Positions 1 through 6,202 of a stretch of DNA of 9,315 bases are shown here, one piece after another. The notes below the pieces were generated by a model. That model was not told where the DNA came from, made no database searches, and was given only the letters and a program-made list of their open reading frames with translations. The DNA comes from Chloroflexota bacterium (lineage in GTDB: Bacteria; Chloroflexota; Anaerolineae; Promineifilales; Promineifilaceae): the NCBI GenBank assembly GCA_020353135.1, contig CP070688.1, forward strand, positions 4,087,470-4,096,784, in the 5' to 3' direction. A program made the position numbers and the translations under genes. How positions within the stretch are numbered: the first letter of the stretch is position 1; every line of letters begins with the position of its first letter.

Positions 1-1
1 C

Positions 2-622
2 ATAGGCTTAGTCAACGAAGTGGCCTTGATATGTGATAAGCTGGGGCTGGATACCTGGGAGGTTGTGGAGGCGGCAGCCACCAAACCATATGGATTCATG
101 GCCTTTTATCCGGGCCCGGGACTGGGCGGGCATTGCATTCCGGTCGATCCGTTGTACCTGAGCTGGAAGCTGCGCACGCTCAACTATACGGCGCGCTTCA
201 TCGAGCTGGCTTCTGAAGTCAACAGTCATATGCCGGATCATGTGGTGAGCAAGATTGCCAACGCGCTCAATGACGAGAGCAAGGCTGTTAAGGGTAGTCG
301 AATCTTGATACTGGGCGTGGCTTATAAGCCAAACGTCGCCGACCTTCGCGAGAGCCCGGCCGTAGACATCATTCATCTGCTTAATGAGATGGGCGCCTTG
401 GTGACCTTCAGCGACCCATACGTTGACAATTTGGCGGACGAGGGACTGGACACACCAGGCGTCGAGTTGAATGACGAGAATCTAAGCGAAGCGGATTGCG
501 TGGTCGTCGTAACTCACCACAGCGCCTTCGATTGGCCGCGAATTGGCAAGCTTGCAACTCTAATCGTCGACACGCGCCATGTCATAGGCGACGAGGGGCG
601 GGCGCGAGTCGTAACCATATAG
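2..622 (+). CDS. UDP-N-acetyl-hexosamine 6-dehydrogenase (UDP-glucose/GDP-mannose dehydrogenase family), C-terminal part
   Basis: The frame is open from the window edge, so the N-terminal Rossmann NAD domain lies outside; 206 residues are visible. Family members perform an NAD-dependent two-step oxidation of the C6 hydroxyl of a nucleotide sugar to a carboxylate. The central-domain motif PGPGLGGHCIPVDPLYL is present; its Cys (codon 134-136, about residue 45 of the fragment) matches the catalytic nucleophile of the family. The C-terminal substrate-binding domain follows, with the conserved pattern GVAYKPNVADLRESPA and then SDPY. The GGHCIPVDP wording resembles WbpA/TviB/WecC-type enzymes acting on UDP-GlcNAc or UDP-ManNAc more than UDP-glucose dehydrogenases; the exact substrate is inference. 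It is convergent with the TPR gene, 41 nt away, and fits the surface-polysaccharide theme of the + strand genes. No strong terminator is seen after the stop. Confidence 0.93.
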   Translation: MGLVNEVALICDKLGLDTWEVVEAAATKPYGFMAFYPGPGLGGHCIPVDPLYLSWKLRTLNYTARFIELASEVNSHMPDHVVSKIANALNDESKAVKGSRILILGVAYKPNVADLRESPAVDIIHLLNEMGALVTFSDPYVDNLADEGLDTPGVELNDENLSEADCVVVVTHHSAFDWPRIGKLATLIVDTRHVIGDEGRARVVTI

Positions 623-663
623 CGGAAGCAGGCGCTGGACCTCATTCCTGCCGGCTACAGACC

Positions 664-1149
664 CTAATTCATTTTGGCCAGCAGCGTGTGCTTGGTCCAA
701 ACGGCCGCTCGGTAAAAAGGATCGAGAATCAAGGCCTGATCCAGATAGCGCAAGGCGGTGCGGTATTGGCCCATGTGTCCATAAACGCGCCCTAGATTCA
801 AGTAAGGGTATTGCGGCGAGTCGTAGCGGCCGGCGGCGGCTGCCTTTTCTAGCCAGGGTATGGCCTCTTCCCAGCGCTTCAATTCGATGAGATAAGCACC
901 GATATCATTGTAGGGGTTGCCAAACGTGGGATCGACTTCAATCGCCTTCTTGCAGCACTCGATGGCCTCATCGTACCGGTTGGTCATGCTGTAGGTCCAG
1001 CCGAGAAACGTGTAGGCTTCGGCCGTCGGCCATGTTTCTAGCGAGCGCTCGTAGAGGATTATTGCATCCGCCACCTCGCCTTTCATCTGATGGCGGTAGC
1101 CACGTTCGAGCAGGATCATGGATTGTTGGCGGGCGATTTCGTCGCTCAT
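664..1149 (-). CDS. Small tetratricopeptide-repeat (TPR) protein
   Basis: This 161-residue protein is made almost entirely of TPR units, at about residues 8-40, 43-76, 77-110 and 113-147. The typical pattern of small residues and aromatics is visible, for example YTFLGWTYSMTNRYDEAIECCKKAIEVDP and PYLNLGRVYGHMGQYRTALRYLDQALILDP, broken only by the usual A/B helix turns. TPR folds are protein-interaction scaffolds; there is no signal peptide or membrane segment, so it is probably cytoplasmic. No catalytic domain is present and the partner cannot be deduced. It begins with ATG at 1147-1149 without a recognisable Shine-Dalgarno. It is the last gene of the reverse cassette, 34 nt after the HAD hydrolase, so it is probably cotranscribed with mutS2 and the HAD gene. 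Confidence 0.85.
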   Translation of the reverse strand: MSDEIARQQSMILLERGYRHQMKGEVADAIILYERSLETWPTAEAYTFLGWTYSMTNRYDEAIECCKKAIEVDPTFGNPYNDIGAYLIELKRWEEAIPWLEKAAAAGRYDSPQYPYLNLGRVYGHMGQYRTALRYLDQALILDPFYRAAVWTKHTLLAKMN

Positions 1150-1183
1150 GGTGCGACTAGTGTAGCATCGGCCGTCAGGGGCT

Positions 1184-1987
1184 TCAATAGCCCGAGGCCG
1201 ACCAATCGTCCTGGGTTTCAGTTACCTGGCGGTCTGGCAAACGCCCGTTAAGAGAGTGCAGAACCGGGGTCAACAGGCGCAGGTCGTCGATGGTCGCGTC
1301 GGGAGTAACATCTTCACCTGGGCTGGGGAAGCGATCGCTGGATTTGAAGTGTATGACGTGCATACCTGCTCGCCTGGCGCCTATTACGTCGGCCCCAGGG
1401 TCATCGCCGACAAACACCGCCGCTTCGGGGTTTACATCCAGCTCGGCCATGACCTGATCGAAAGGTGCGCGATTTGGCTTCCATTTATTGGCGTCGGCCG
1501 AGAACAGGTAGGACCCGAAGTATGCGGATAGTCCGAACCGGTCGAGATCCAACATGTGAGCCCGGCTGCTGAACATCGTATTGGAAATCAGCCCTAACTG
1601 GTAGCCGGCGGCGCTCAATTGAGCTACCGTTTCCCGGCCGTGCGGGATGGCCACGGCGCCTGCACAGACGGCACGCTCATAATGCGTCGCCGCTTCGTCC
1701 AGACTTTGCGCGGCAGGTTGTTCCAGGCCCAGCTTCTCGAGGATCTCGGCCAGCAGGCAGGCAACGGTTAGATTCTTCTTGCCGGCCGTAGCCTGTCGCC
1801 AGCGGCTGGGCAGGAGTTCGAACGCGACCGCGCGGAATCGTTCCACATCCGGCAAAGTCACGCCGCTGCTGGCCAGAACGGAAAAAGCCGCATTCAAGCC
1901 CGGCTCTTCCAGTTCCGGCCAAGCGTCGAATTCACCCGCGTATTCGACGAGTGTTCCACCTAAATCGAATATGACAGCTTTGATCAT
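1184..1987 (-). CDS. HAD-superfamily hydrolase with altered motif I
   Basis: This 267-residue protein has the Rossmannoid haloacid-dehalogenase core with a helical cap at about residues 20-110. Motif I is FDLGGTLV with the nucleophile Asp8. Motif II is LISNT (Ser135), motif III lies around KWKPN (Lys168/Lys170), and motif IV is VFVGDDPGADVIGARRAGM (Asp195/Asp196). Most HAD phosphatases have a second Asp two residues after the nucleophile as general acid/base; here it is Gly10, so the reaction cannot be assumed to be ordinary phosphomonoester hydrolysis. I chose ATG 1985-1987 because it begins directly at the MIKAVIFD strand and has AAGGAG about 12 nt upstream; a TTG at 2012-2014 would add nine residues and overlap mutS2. 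It starts 16 nt after the mutS2 stop, so cotranscription is likely. The substrate is unknown. Confidence 0.88.
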   Translation of the reverse strand: MIKAVIFDLGGTLVEYAGEFDAWPELEEPGLNAAFSVLASSGVTLPDVERFRAVAFELLPSRWRQATAGKKNLTVACLLAEILEKLGLEQPAAQSLDEAATHYERAVCAGAVAIPHGRETVAQLSAAGYQLGLISNTMFSSRAHMLDLDRFGLSAYFGSYLFSADANKWKPNRAPFDQVMAELDVNPEAAVFVGDDPGADVIGARRAGMHVIHFKSSDRFPSPGEDVTPDATIDDLRLLTPVLHSLNGRLPDRQVTETQDDWSASGY

Positions 1988-2003
1988 GAAGCGTCCTAAC
2001 TCC

Positions 2004-4436
2004 TTAAGTCTCAACCTCGAACTTGGCTATCGTAACGCCAGCGCCGCCTTCGCCATCGCGCCCTTCTTCATAGGCTGAAACGTGGCTGTTCTGTTTGAGA
2101 GATTCGCGCACAGCTTGGCGTAACCTTCCGGTGCCCTTGCCGTGGATGATGCGAACCCATGGCAAGTTGGCGAGGAAAGCAGCATCCAGATATTGGTCCA
2201 AGATCTGTAGACTCTCGTCTACGCGCTTGCCTCGCAGATCAAGTTCCATGCCTGGCGATGCGGTAACAGCTCGCCCGGTTGTTGGCGGCGCATCATGTTC
2301 TTCTTCGCGTTCCTTGAATTCCAACTCATCGAATCTGGCCCGCATGTGAAGCCGGCCGACAGCCACGACAGCTTCTCTCTCGTCGAGGCTGACCACTTTG
2401 CCCTTGGCCCCCAGCGGGACGACCAGGACCGTATCGCCTTCCTGGAAATCGCCCTTCCTGACCCGCTTCTTTTTGCCTTTTATGGGTGCCACCGACGCCG
2501 TCGATCGCTTTTCATCCTCGATCTCTTGCTCGATCTCTTCAGTTTGTTTCTGAAGTTTCTTTAGCCGGTTCAAAGACTCAGCATCGCGCAGCTTACGTCG
2601 CACCTGGCGGATTTCTCGCCTGACCTCCTCCAACTCTACCACGCTCTCCTGGCGCGCTTGCTCCAGGATCTTGCGCCGCTCAACCTCAATCGACTCAAGC
2701 TGGCTCCGTAACTGATCTCGCTCAGCCTCCGCTTGCCGCAGCGCCAAACGCGTGCCTGCCTCTTGGGCTGCGATCTTCTCGCGCATCTGGTAGATGGTGT
2801 CTAGCAGGCTTTCGGTCTCAGTGCTGCTGGAACCGATCAGACGCAGGCCCTCGTCAAGAATAGAAACGTCGAGTCCAAGACGGCGGGCTATGGCGAAGGC
2901 ATTTGAACGGCCCGGGACGCCGATGCTCATCTCGAAGGTGGGCATTAGCGTATCGACGTCGAAGAGCAGGGACGCGTTGGTCGCCCCGGGCGTCTGGCTG
3001 GCATATAGCTTCAACTCTGGGAAGTGGGTAGCCACGAAAGTCGTCGCGCCAATGTCATACAGGTAGCTGACAATAGACTGGGCCAGAGCGGCGCCTTCAG
3101 CGGGATCTGTGCCTGAGCCTAGCTCGTCTAGCAAGACAAGCGAACGATCGTCGACCTTACCCAGTATGCGCACGATGTTCGTCAAATGGCCTGAAAAAGT
3201 GGACAGATTCTGCTCGATGGACTGCTCGTCGCCAATATCGGCGAAAATGTTTCGGAAGACAGTGAGCCGGGCCTCTATGACCGGTAAGTGGAGACCGGAC
3301 TGGGACATGAGCAACATTAGGCCTGCAGTCTTCAGGCTGACGGTCTTACCCCCTGTATTGGGACCAGTGATCAGCACGACGAAGGTTTCTTCGTCCAACG
3401 TCAGGTCAGTTGCAACCACTGACTCTGGGTCCAGTAATGGGTGGCGAGCGCCGCGAATCCAGAACGTGCAACCTGGGTGACGACTGATCGGTGGGTGCCA
3501 TTTATCCTTCACGTTGGCGTGTTTAGGCGGCCGCAGCGGCTCCGGTTCACGCCAGGGGACGAACTCCGGTTGGACCGCCTTGCTGGCGGCAGCATACCGG
3601 GCGCGGGCAAAGATGAGATCGAGCTCGGCCAGCCGCTCAACGACGCGCTTGATGGCGTCGCCCATCTCGGCCACGAGGGCCGAGAGTTCGGACAACACCC
3701 GCTGTATTTCTTCCTGCTCGGCGATTTTCAAGCCCCGAAATTCATTGTTGAGGTCTACGGTGTTCAGGGGCTCAATCCACAGCGTCGCGCCGCTATTGCT
3801 TTGGTCGTGTACAATGCCCCGAATGCGTCCTTTGTGATTAGCCATGAGCGGCACGACATATCGCCCGCCTCGCGTAGTGATCGTCGGTTCCTGCAAGTAC
3901 TGGTTTTGACTACTGCCAATGAGCGACTGCAGCTTATCGTGGATCCGATCATGCACGATGCGAAGTTGCCGGCGGACGTGAGCCAGGTGAGTGCTGGCGC
4001 TGTCCAGTATCTGGCCGCGCTCGTCGAGCGTGCTGCTGATAGCCGAGATCAGCCCCGGGCATTCTTCTATCAACCCGGCAATTTCGAATAAGTGAGGGCA
4101 TTCGTCTTCAAGCTTGACCAATTTGCGGCGTATGTCGCGGCCGGCGGCAATGGTCGAACGGATTTCGAGAAACTCCTCTGGCGGCAGGACGTAACCTCGC
4201 TGCGCATTGTCGGCTGGCCGGCGCACGTCGCGGGCGCCGCCAACGGTGATATCGGTTCGCGCGTCAAATAGCATCAGCGCTTCACCGGTTTCGGCCTGCC
4301 AGCGCCGGGCCAAATCCAGATCCTCGGTCGGCGTCACTTGTAAAGCCAGGGCATGACCGGCGCTGAAGCTAGTGTAACCAGCTAGCCGCTCGAGTACCTT
4401 ATCGAATTCCAGTGTCTTCCGTGATTTGTCATCCAT
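2004..4436 (-). CDS. mutS2: Endonuclease MutS2 (MutS family ATPase with Smr domain)
   Basis: The protein has 810 residues, close to the usual 780-800 for MutS2. It lacks the mismatch-recognition domain of MutS, starting directly with the core/lever region (DKVLERLAGYTSFSAGHA). The ATPase has Walker A GPNTGGKT at 358-365, STFSGH at 412-417 and Walker B LVLLDELGSGTDP with Asp437/Glu438. A long charged coiled coil follows (about 545-650), then a small beta-rich segment (GDTVLVVPLGAKGKV), and a C-terminal Smr nuclease domain from about residue 730 with LDLRG and HGKGTGRLR motifs. Family members bind branched DNA or stalled, collided ribosomes; proposed roles are suppression of recombination and ribosome rescue. 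The ATG at 4434-4436 has only a weak Shine-Dalgarno. It is the first gene of the leftward cassette with the HAD and TPR genes, and is divergent from the Wzt-like gene. Confidence 0.97.
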   Translation of the reverse strand: MDDKSRKTLEFDKVLERLAGYTSFSAGHALALQVTPTEDLDLARRWQAETGEALMLFDARTDITVGGARDVRRPADNAQRGYVLPPEEFLEIRSTIAAGRDIRRKLVKLEDECPHLFEIAGLIEECPGLISAISSTLDERGQILDSASTHLAHVRRQLRIVHDRIHDKLQSLIGSSQNQYLQEPTITTRGGRYVVPLMANHKGRIRGIVHDQSNSGATLWIEPLNTVDLNNEFRGLKIAEQEEIQRVLSELSALVAEMGDAIKRVVERLAELDLIFARARYAAASKAVQPEFVPWREPEPLRPPKHANVKDKWHPPISRHPGCTFWIRGARHPLLDPESVVATDLTLDEETFVVLITGPNTGGKTVSLKTAGLMLLMSQSGLHLPVIEARLTVFRNIFADIGDEQSIEQNLSTFSGHLTNIVRILGKVDDRSLVLLDELGSGTDPAEGAALAQSIVSYLYDIGATTFVATHFPELKLYASQTPGATNASLLFDVDTLMPTFEMSIGVPGRSNAFAIARRLGLDVSILDEGLRLIGSSSTETESLLDTIYQMREKIAAQEAGTRLALRQAEAERDQLRSQLESIEVERRKILEQARQESVVELEEVRREIRQVRRKLRDAESLNRLKKLQKQTEEIEQEIEDEKRSTASVAPIKGKKKRVRKGDFQEGDTVLVVPLGAKGKVVSLDEREAVVAVGRLHMRARFDELEFKEREEEHDAPPTTGRAVTASPGMELDLRGKRVDESLQILDQYLDAAFLANLPWVRIIHGKGTGRLRQAVRESLKQNSHVSAYEEGRDGEGGAGVTIAKFEVET

Positions 4437-4512
4437 GATCGCCGTTCAATTGCCCGTCATCCGGCCCCTCAAAAAGCCTTTGACCAGTGAGCATAGGCCG
4501 AACCAACGGGCA

Positions 4513-4518
4513 AGTATA
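4513..4518 (-). promoter_or_regulatory. Candidate -10 box for the mutS2 cassette
   Basis: On the reverse strand this reads TATACT, one mismatch from TATAAT, within GTTATACTTG. It would place a transcription start about 70 nt upstream of the mutS2 ATG. No good -35 hexamer sits at 16-18 bp, so this is tentative. Confidence 0.3.
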
Positions 4519-4550
4519 ACGGATTTCGGATCGCCCGGCAGTGAACTACT

Positions 4551-4580
4551 TTGCACTTGCCGACCGAAGATGTGTAAAAT
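4551..4580 (+). promoter_or_regulatory. Candidate promoter upstream of the ABC remnant
   Basis: TTGCAC at 4551-4556 and TAAAAT at 4575-4580 are separated by 18 bp. The -10 is one base from consensus and the -35 shares only the TTG. It would start a transcript about 35 nt before the GTG of the ABC-ATPase remnant, which then meets the terminator at 4758. It suggests the remnant once had its own transcription unit; the evidence is weak. Confidence 0.3.
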
Positions 4581-4619
4581 AGCGACGGTCCGATCGTGAT
4601 TTGTCCCATAGAAGATAAC

Positions 4620-4736
4620 GTGGATTCACCGCCGGAAGCAAGATCCGGGGTGAGGACCGTTGAATTGTCGGACGTCACCATGACGTTTGGCGAGTTAGCT
4701 GCCGTTGAAGACATGTCGCTTGAGCTTGCAGTCTGA
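4620..4736 (+). pseudogene. N-terminal remnant of an ABC-transporter ATP-binding protein
   Basis: A 38-codon frame from GTG 4620 to TGA 4734-4736 (open back to a TAA at 4575, with another GTG at 4596) contains VELSDVTMTFGELAAVEDMS followed by LELAV. This is the typical first two strands of an ABC ATPase, with the aromatic A-loop residue (Phe of TFG) and the AVEDMSLE strand that normally leads into Walker A. The frame stops exactly where the AGE-x-x-x-LLGPNGSGKST segment is expected; none of the three forward frames restores a Walker A, and a terminator follows within 22 nt. It is therefore best read as a truncated gene. It is not close in sequence to the N-terminus of the neighbouring Wzt-like protein, so it is not a recent copy of that gene. 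A short translated leader is the alternative, less likely given the family resemblance. Confidence 0.6.
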
Positions 4737-4757
4737 GCCGGCGCTTAAGGAGGGAGG

Positions 4758-4793
4758 TGCCCCGGCCGCCCGCGGTCGGGGCATTTTCTCTTT
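4758..4793 (+). terminator. Intrinsic terminator before the Wzt-like gene
   Basis: A 10-bp stem pairs TGCCCCGGCC (4758-4767) with GGTCGGGGCA (4774-4783), with one G-U pair and a 6-nt loop, followed by TTTTCTCTTT. The orientation ends + strand transcription coming from the ABC-remnant side, insulating the Wzt-like gene. Directly upstream lies a purine-rich AAGGAGGGAGG, which resembles a ribosome-binding site but leads only into the hairpin. Confidence 0.85.
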
Positions 4794-4824
4794 AGCATAG
4801 TATCAGCCGCAGGTGGGCATCCGT

Positions 4825-4853
4825 TTGTTTGCCGTTCCCTTTTTGGCTAGAAT
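4825..4853 (+). promoter_or_regulatory. Candidate promoter for the Wzt-like gene
   Basis: TTGTTT (4825-4830), a 17-bp spacer and TAGAAT (4848-4853; one mismatch to TATAAT) lie immediately upstream of the ATG at 4865. Transcription would begin around 4860, giving an almost leaderless mRNA. That agrees with the absence of a Shine-Dalgarno before this ATG and with the terminator just upstream, after which a new start is needed. Confidence 0.4.
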
Positions 4854-4864
4854 GACGATTACTT

Positions 4865-6178
4865 ATGAGCATTACCAGTGAAACTGCCATTCTGTTCTCT
4901 GACGTCAACAAGCGTTTCAAGTACAGTACCGATGAATCCGAATCGATATTGGACGTGATAATAGCGAGCGTCCGGCGCAAACCTCGGCGTCAGGAACAGA
5001 TCTTGTGGGCGGTCCAAGACGCTACTTTCTCGGTGGCAGCTGGCGAGTCAATCGCCCTGGTCGGCCGTAATGGCAGCGGTAAGAGCACTATTCTGAAACT
5101 TACGGCAGGTATACTGCGACCTTCTTCAGGCCGGGTTGAAGTAAGGGGACGCCTAAGCGCCATGCTTGAGTTAGGAGCTGGTTTTCACCCCGATCTCACC
5201 GGCCAGGAGAATATCCGGCTCAATGCTTCAATTCTTGGCCTGACCAATGCCGAGATAGACGAAATCTACGACGAGATCATTGAATTCTCCGAACTGGGTG
5301 AATTTATCAACATGCCGGTAAAACACTATTCCTCCGGCATGTACATGCGTTTGGGTTTCAGCGTTGCGGTACACATAGCGCCGGATGTTCTACTGATCGA
5401 CGAAATCCTGGCTGTGGGCGATCAGTCGTTCCAGGACAAGTGCATCGAGCGACTGCATGAGTTGAAAGCGTCGGGAACGACCGTCGTCTTCGTCAGCCAT
5501 AATCCGTCCACGGTCCTTTCGCTTTGCGAACGAGCGCTATGGATCGAGGATGGCCAGGTCGTGGCCGATGGACCTAGTTCGCAGATCGTCGGCGACTATT
5601 TGGCGAGTCAGGGTGCTGAGAAAGCTCCTGTCGCGCCGCCGGCAGGCGCTATGGGCCCGATCAGTGGTGACGTCGAACTAGTAAGTTTACGATTGCTCAA
5701 CGTCGCCGGTCAGGAACAGGACGTCTACCAGATGGGCGAAGGTTTCACTATCGAATTAGATTATCTGGCCCATCGACCAATAGCGAATGCGCAGTTCGAC
5801 CTATCGTTTCAACACCAGGATGGCGCCTATGTCGGCGGGCCTGGCGGCCGCCTGACCGACTCTCAGAAGGCGGTCGAGAAAGGCCCAGGCGCGGTCCTTT
5901 GCCGCATAGATAGCCTGCCGCTGCTGCCGGCCGCCTATCACATCACGGCATCTGTCTATGACGGCGACCGTCAGACCTTCCATGATCACCGGGAGAATAT
6001 GTTCGCCTTTCGAGTCACCGCCGAAGGGGCCGACGATCAGGGTGGGCTGGTCCGAATACCGGCCACTTGGGAGACGATCGCGCGTCATGATGACGCTTTG
6101 CGAGAGGCGCCGGCTAGGGCCGATTCAAGCGACGTAACACCCGCTGCCACGGAGATATCTTCGGATTTAAGCTCTTGA
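4865..6178 (+). CDS. Polysaccharide ABC exporter, ATP-binding subunit (Wzt-like) with C-terminal cargo domain
   Basis: This 437-residue protein is an ABC ATPase of the polysaccharide export (ABC-2) type. Visible motifs are Walker A GRNGSGKST (67-75), the signature YSSGM (155-159), Walker B DVLLIDE with Asp179/Glu180, the D-loop region VGDQSF, and the switch His212 in FVSHN. The region LSAMLELGAGFHPDLTGQEN is characteristic of Wzt/TagH-type exporters. Residues about 268-388 form a beta-rich Wzt_C-type domain, which in O-antigen exporters recognises the capped non-reducing end of the glycan. The last 50 residues are Ala/Asp/Ser-rich and probably disordered. The protein works in the cytoplasm with a Wzm-type permease, but no permease is encoded in this window. 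It begins at the ATG at 4865 and lies 24 nt before the next gene, so the two are probably cotranscribed. Confidence 0.93.
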   Translation: MSITSETAILFSDVNKRFKYSTDESESILDVIIASVRRKPRRQEQILWAVQDATFSVAAGESIALVGRNGSGKSTILKLTAGILRPSSGRVEVRGRLSAMLELGAGFHPDLTGQENIRLNASILGLTNAEIDEIYDEIIEFSELGEFINMPVKHYSSGMYMRLGFSVAVHIAPDVLLIDEILAVGDQSFQDKCIERLHELKASGTTVVFVSHNPSTVLSLCERALWIEDGQVVADGPSSQIVGDYLASQGAEKAPVAPPAGAMGPISGDVELVSLRLLNVAGQEQDVYQMGEGFTIELDYLAHRPIANAQFDLSFQHQDGAYVGGPGGRLTDSQKAVEKGPGAVLCRIDSLPLLPAAYHITASVYDGDRQTFHDHRENMFAFRVTAEGADDQGGLVRIPATWETIARHDDALREAPARADSSDVTPAATEISSDLSS

Positions 6179-6202
6179 ACCAGCCAGTTGCTTCGGTCGG
6201 TC

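Larger units (their letters stand above)
4437..4864. other. Divergent intergenic region between mutS2 and the Wzt-like gene
   Basis: This 428-bp stretch has no full-length gene. It carries a candidate reverse promoter for mutS2, a candidate forward promoter followed by an ABC-ATPase N-terminal remnant, a strong intrinsic terminator, and a second forward promoter just before the Wzt-like start. These are listed separately. I see no tRNA, no direct-repeat array and no recognisable riboswitch. The only other long reading frame here is the antisense of the ABC remnant (4469-4714, reverse), which looks like a shadow. Confidence 0.7.

Noticed and set aside
628..651. Possible terminator between the dehydrogenase and TPR genes (GCAGG ... 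CCTGC)
   Set aside because: The stem is only 5 bp with a 14-nt loop and there is no T-tract on either strand.
3441..4091. A 216-residue forward frame opposite mutS2, and other long frames within mutS2
   Set aside because: They are antisense to a clearly conserved MutS2 coding sequence, with low-complexity or unstructured translations and no recognisable motifs.
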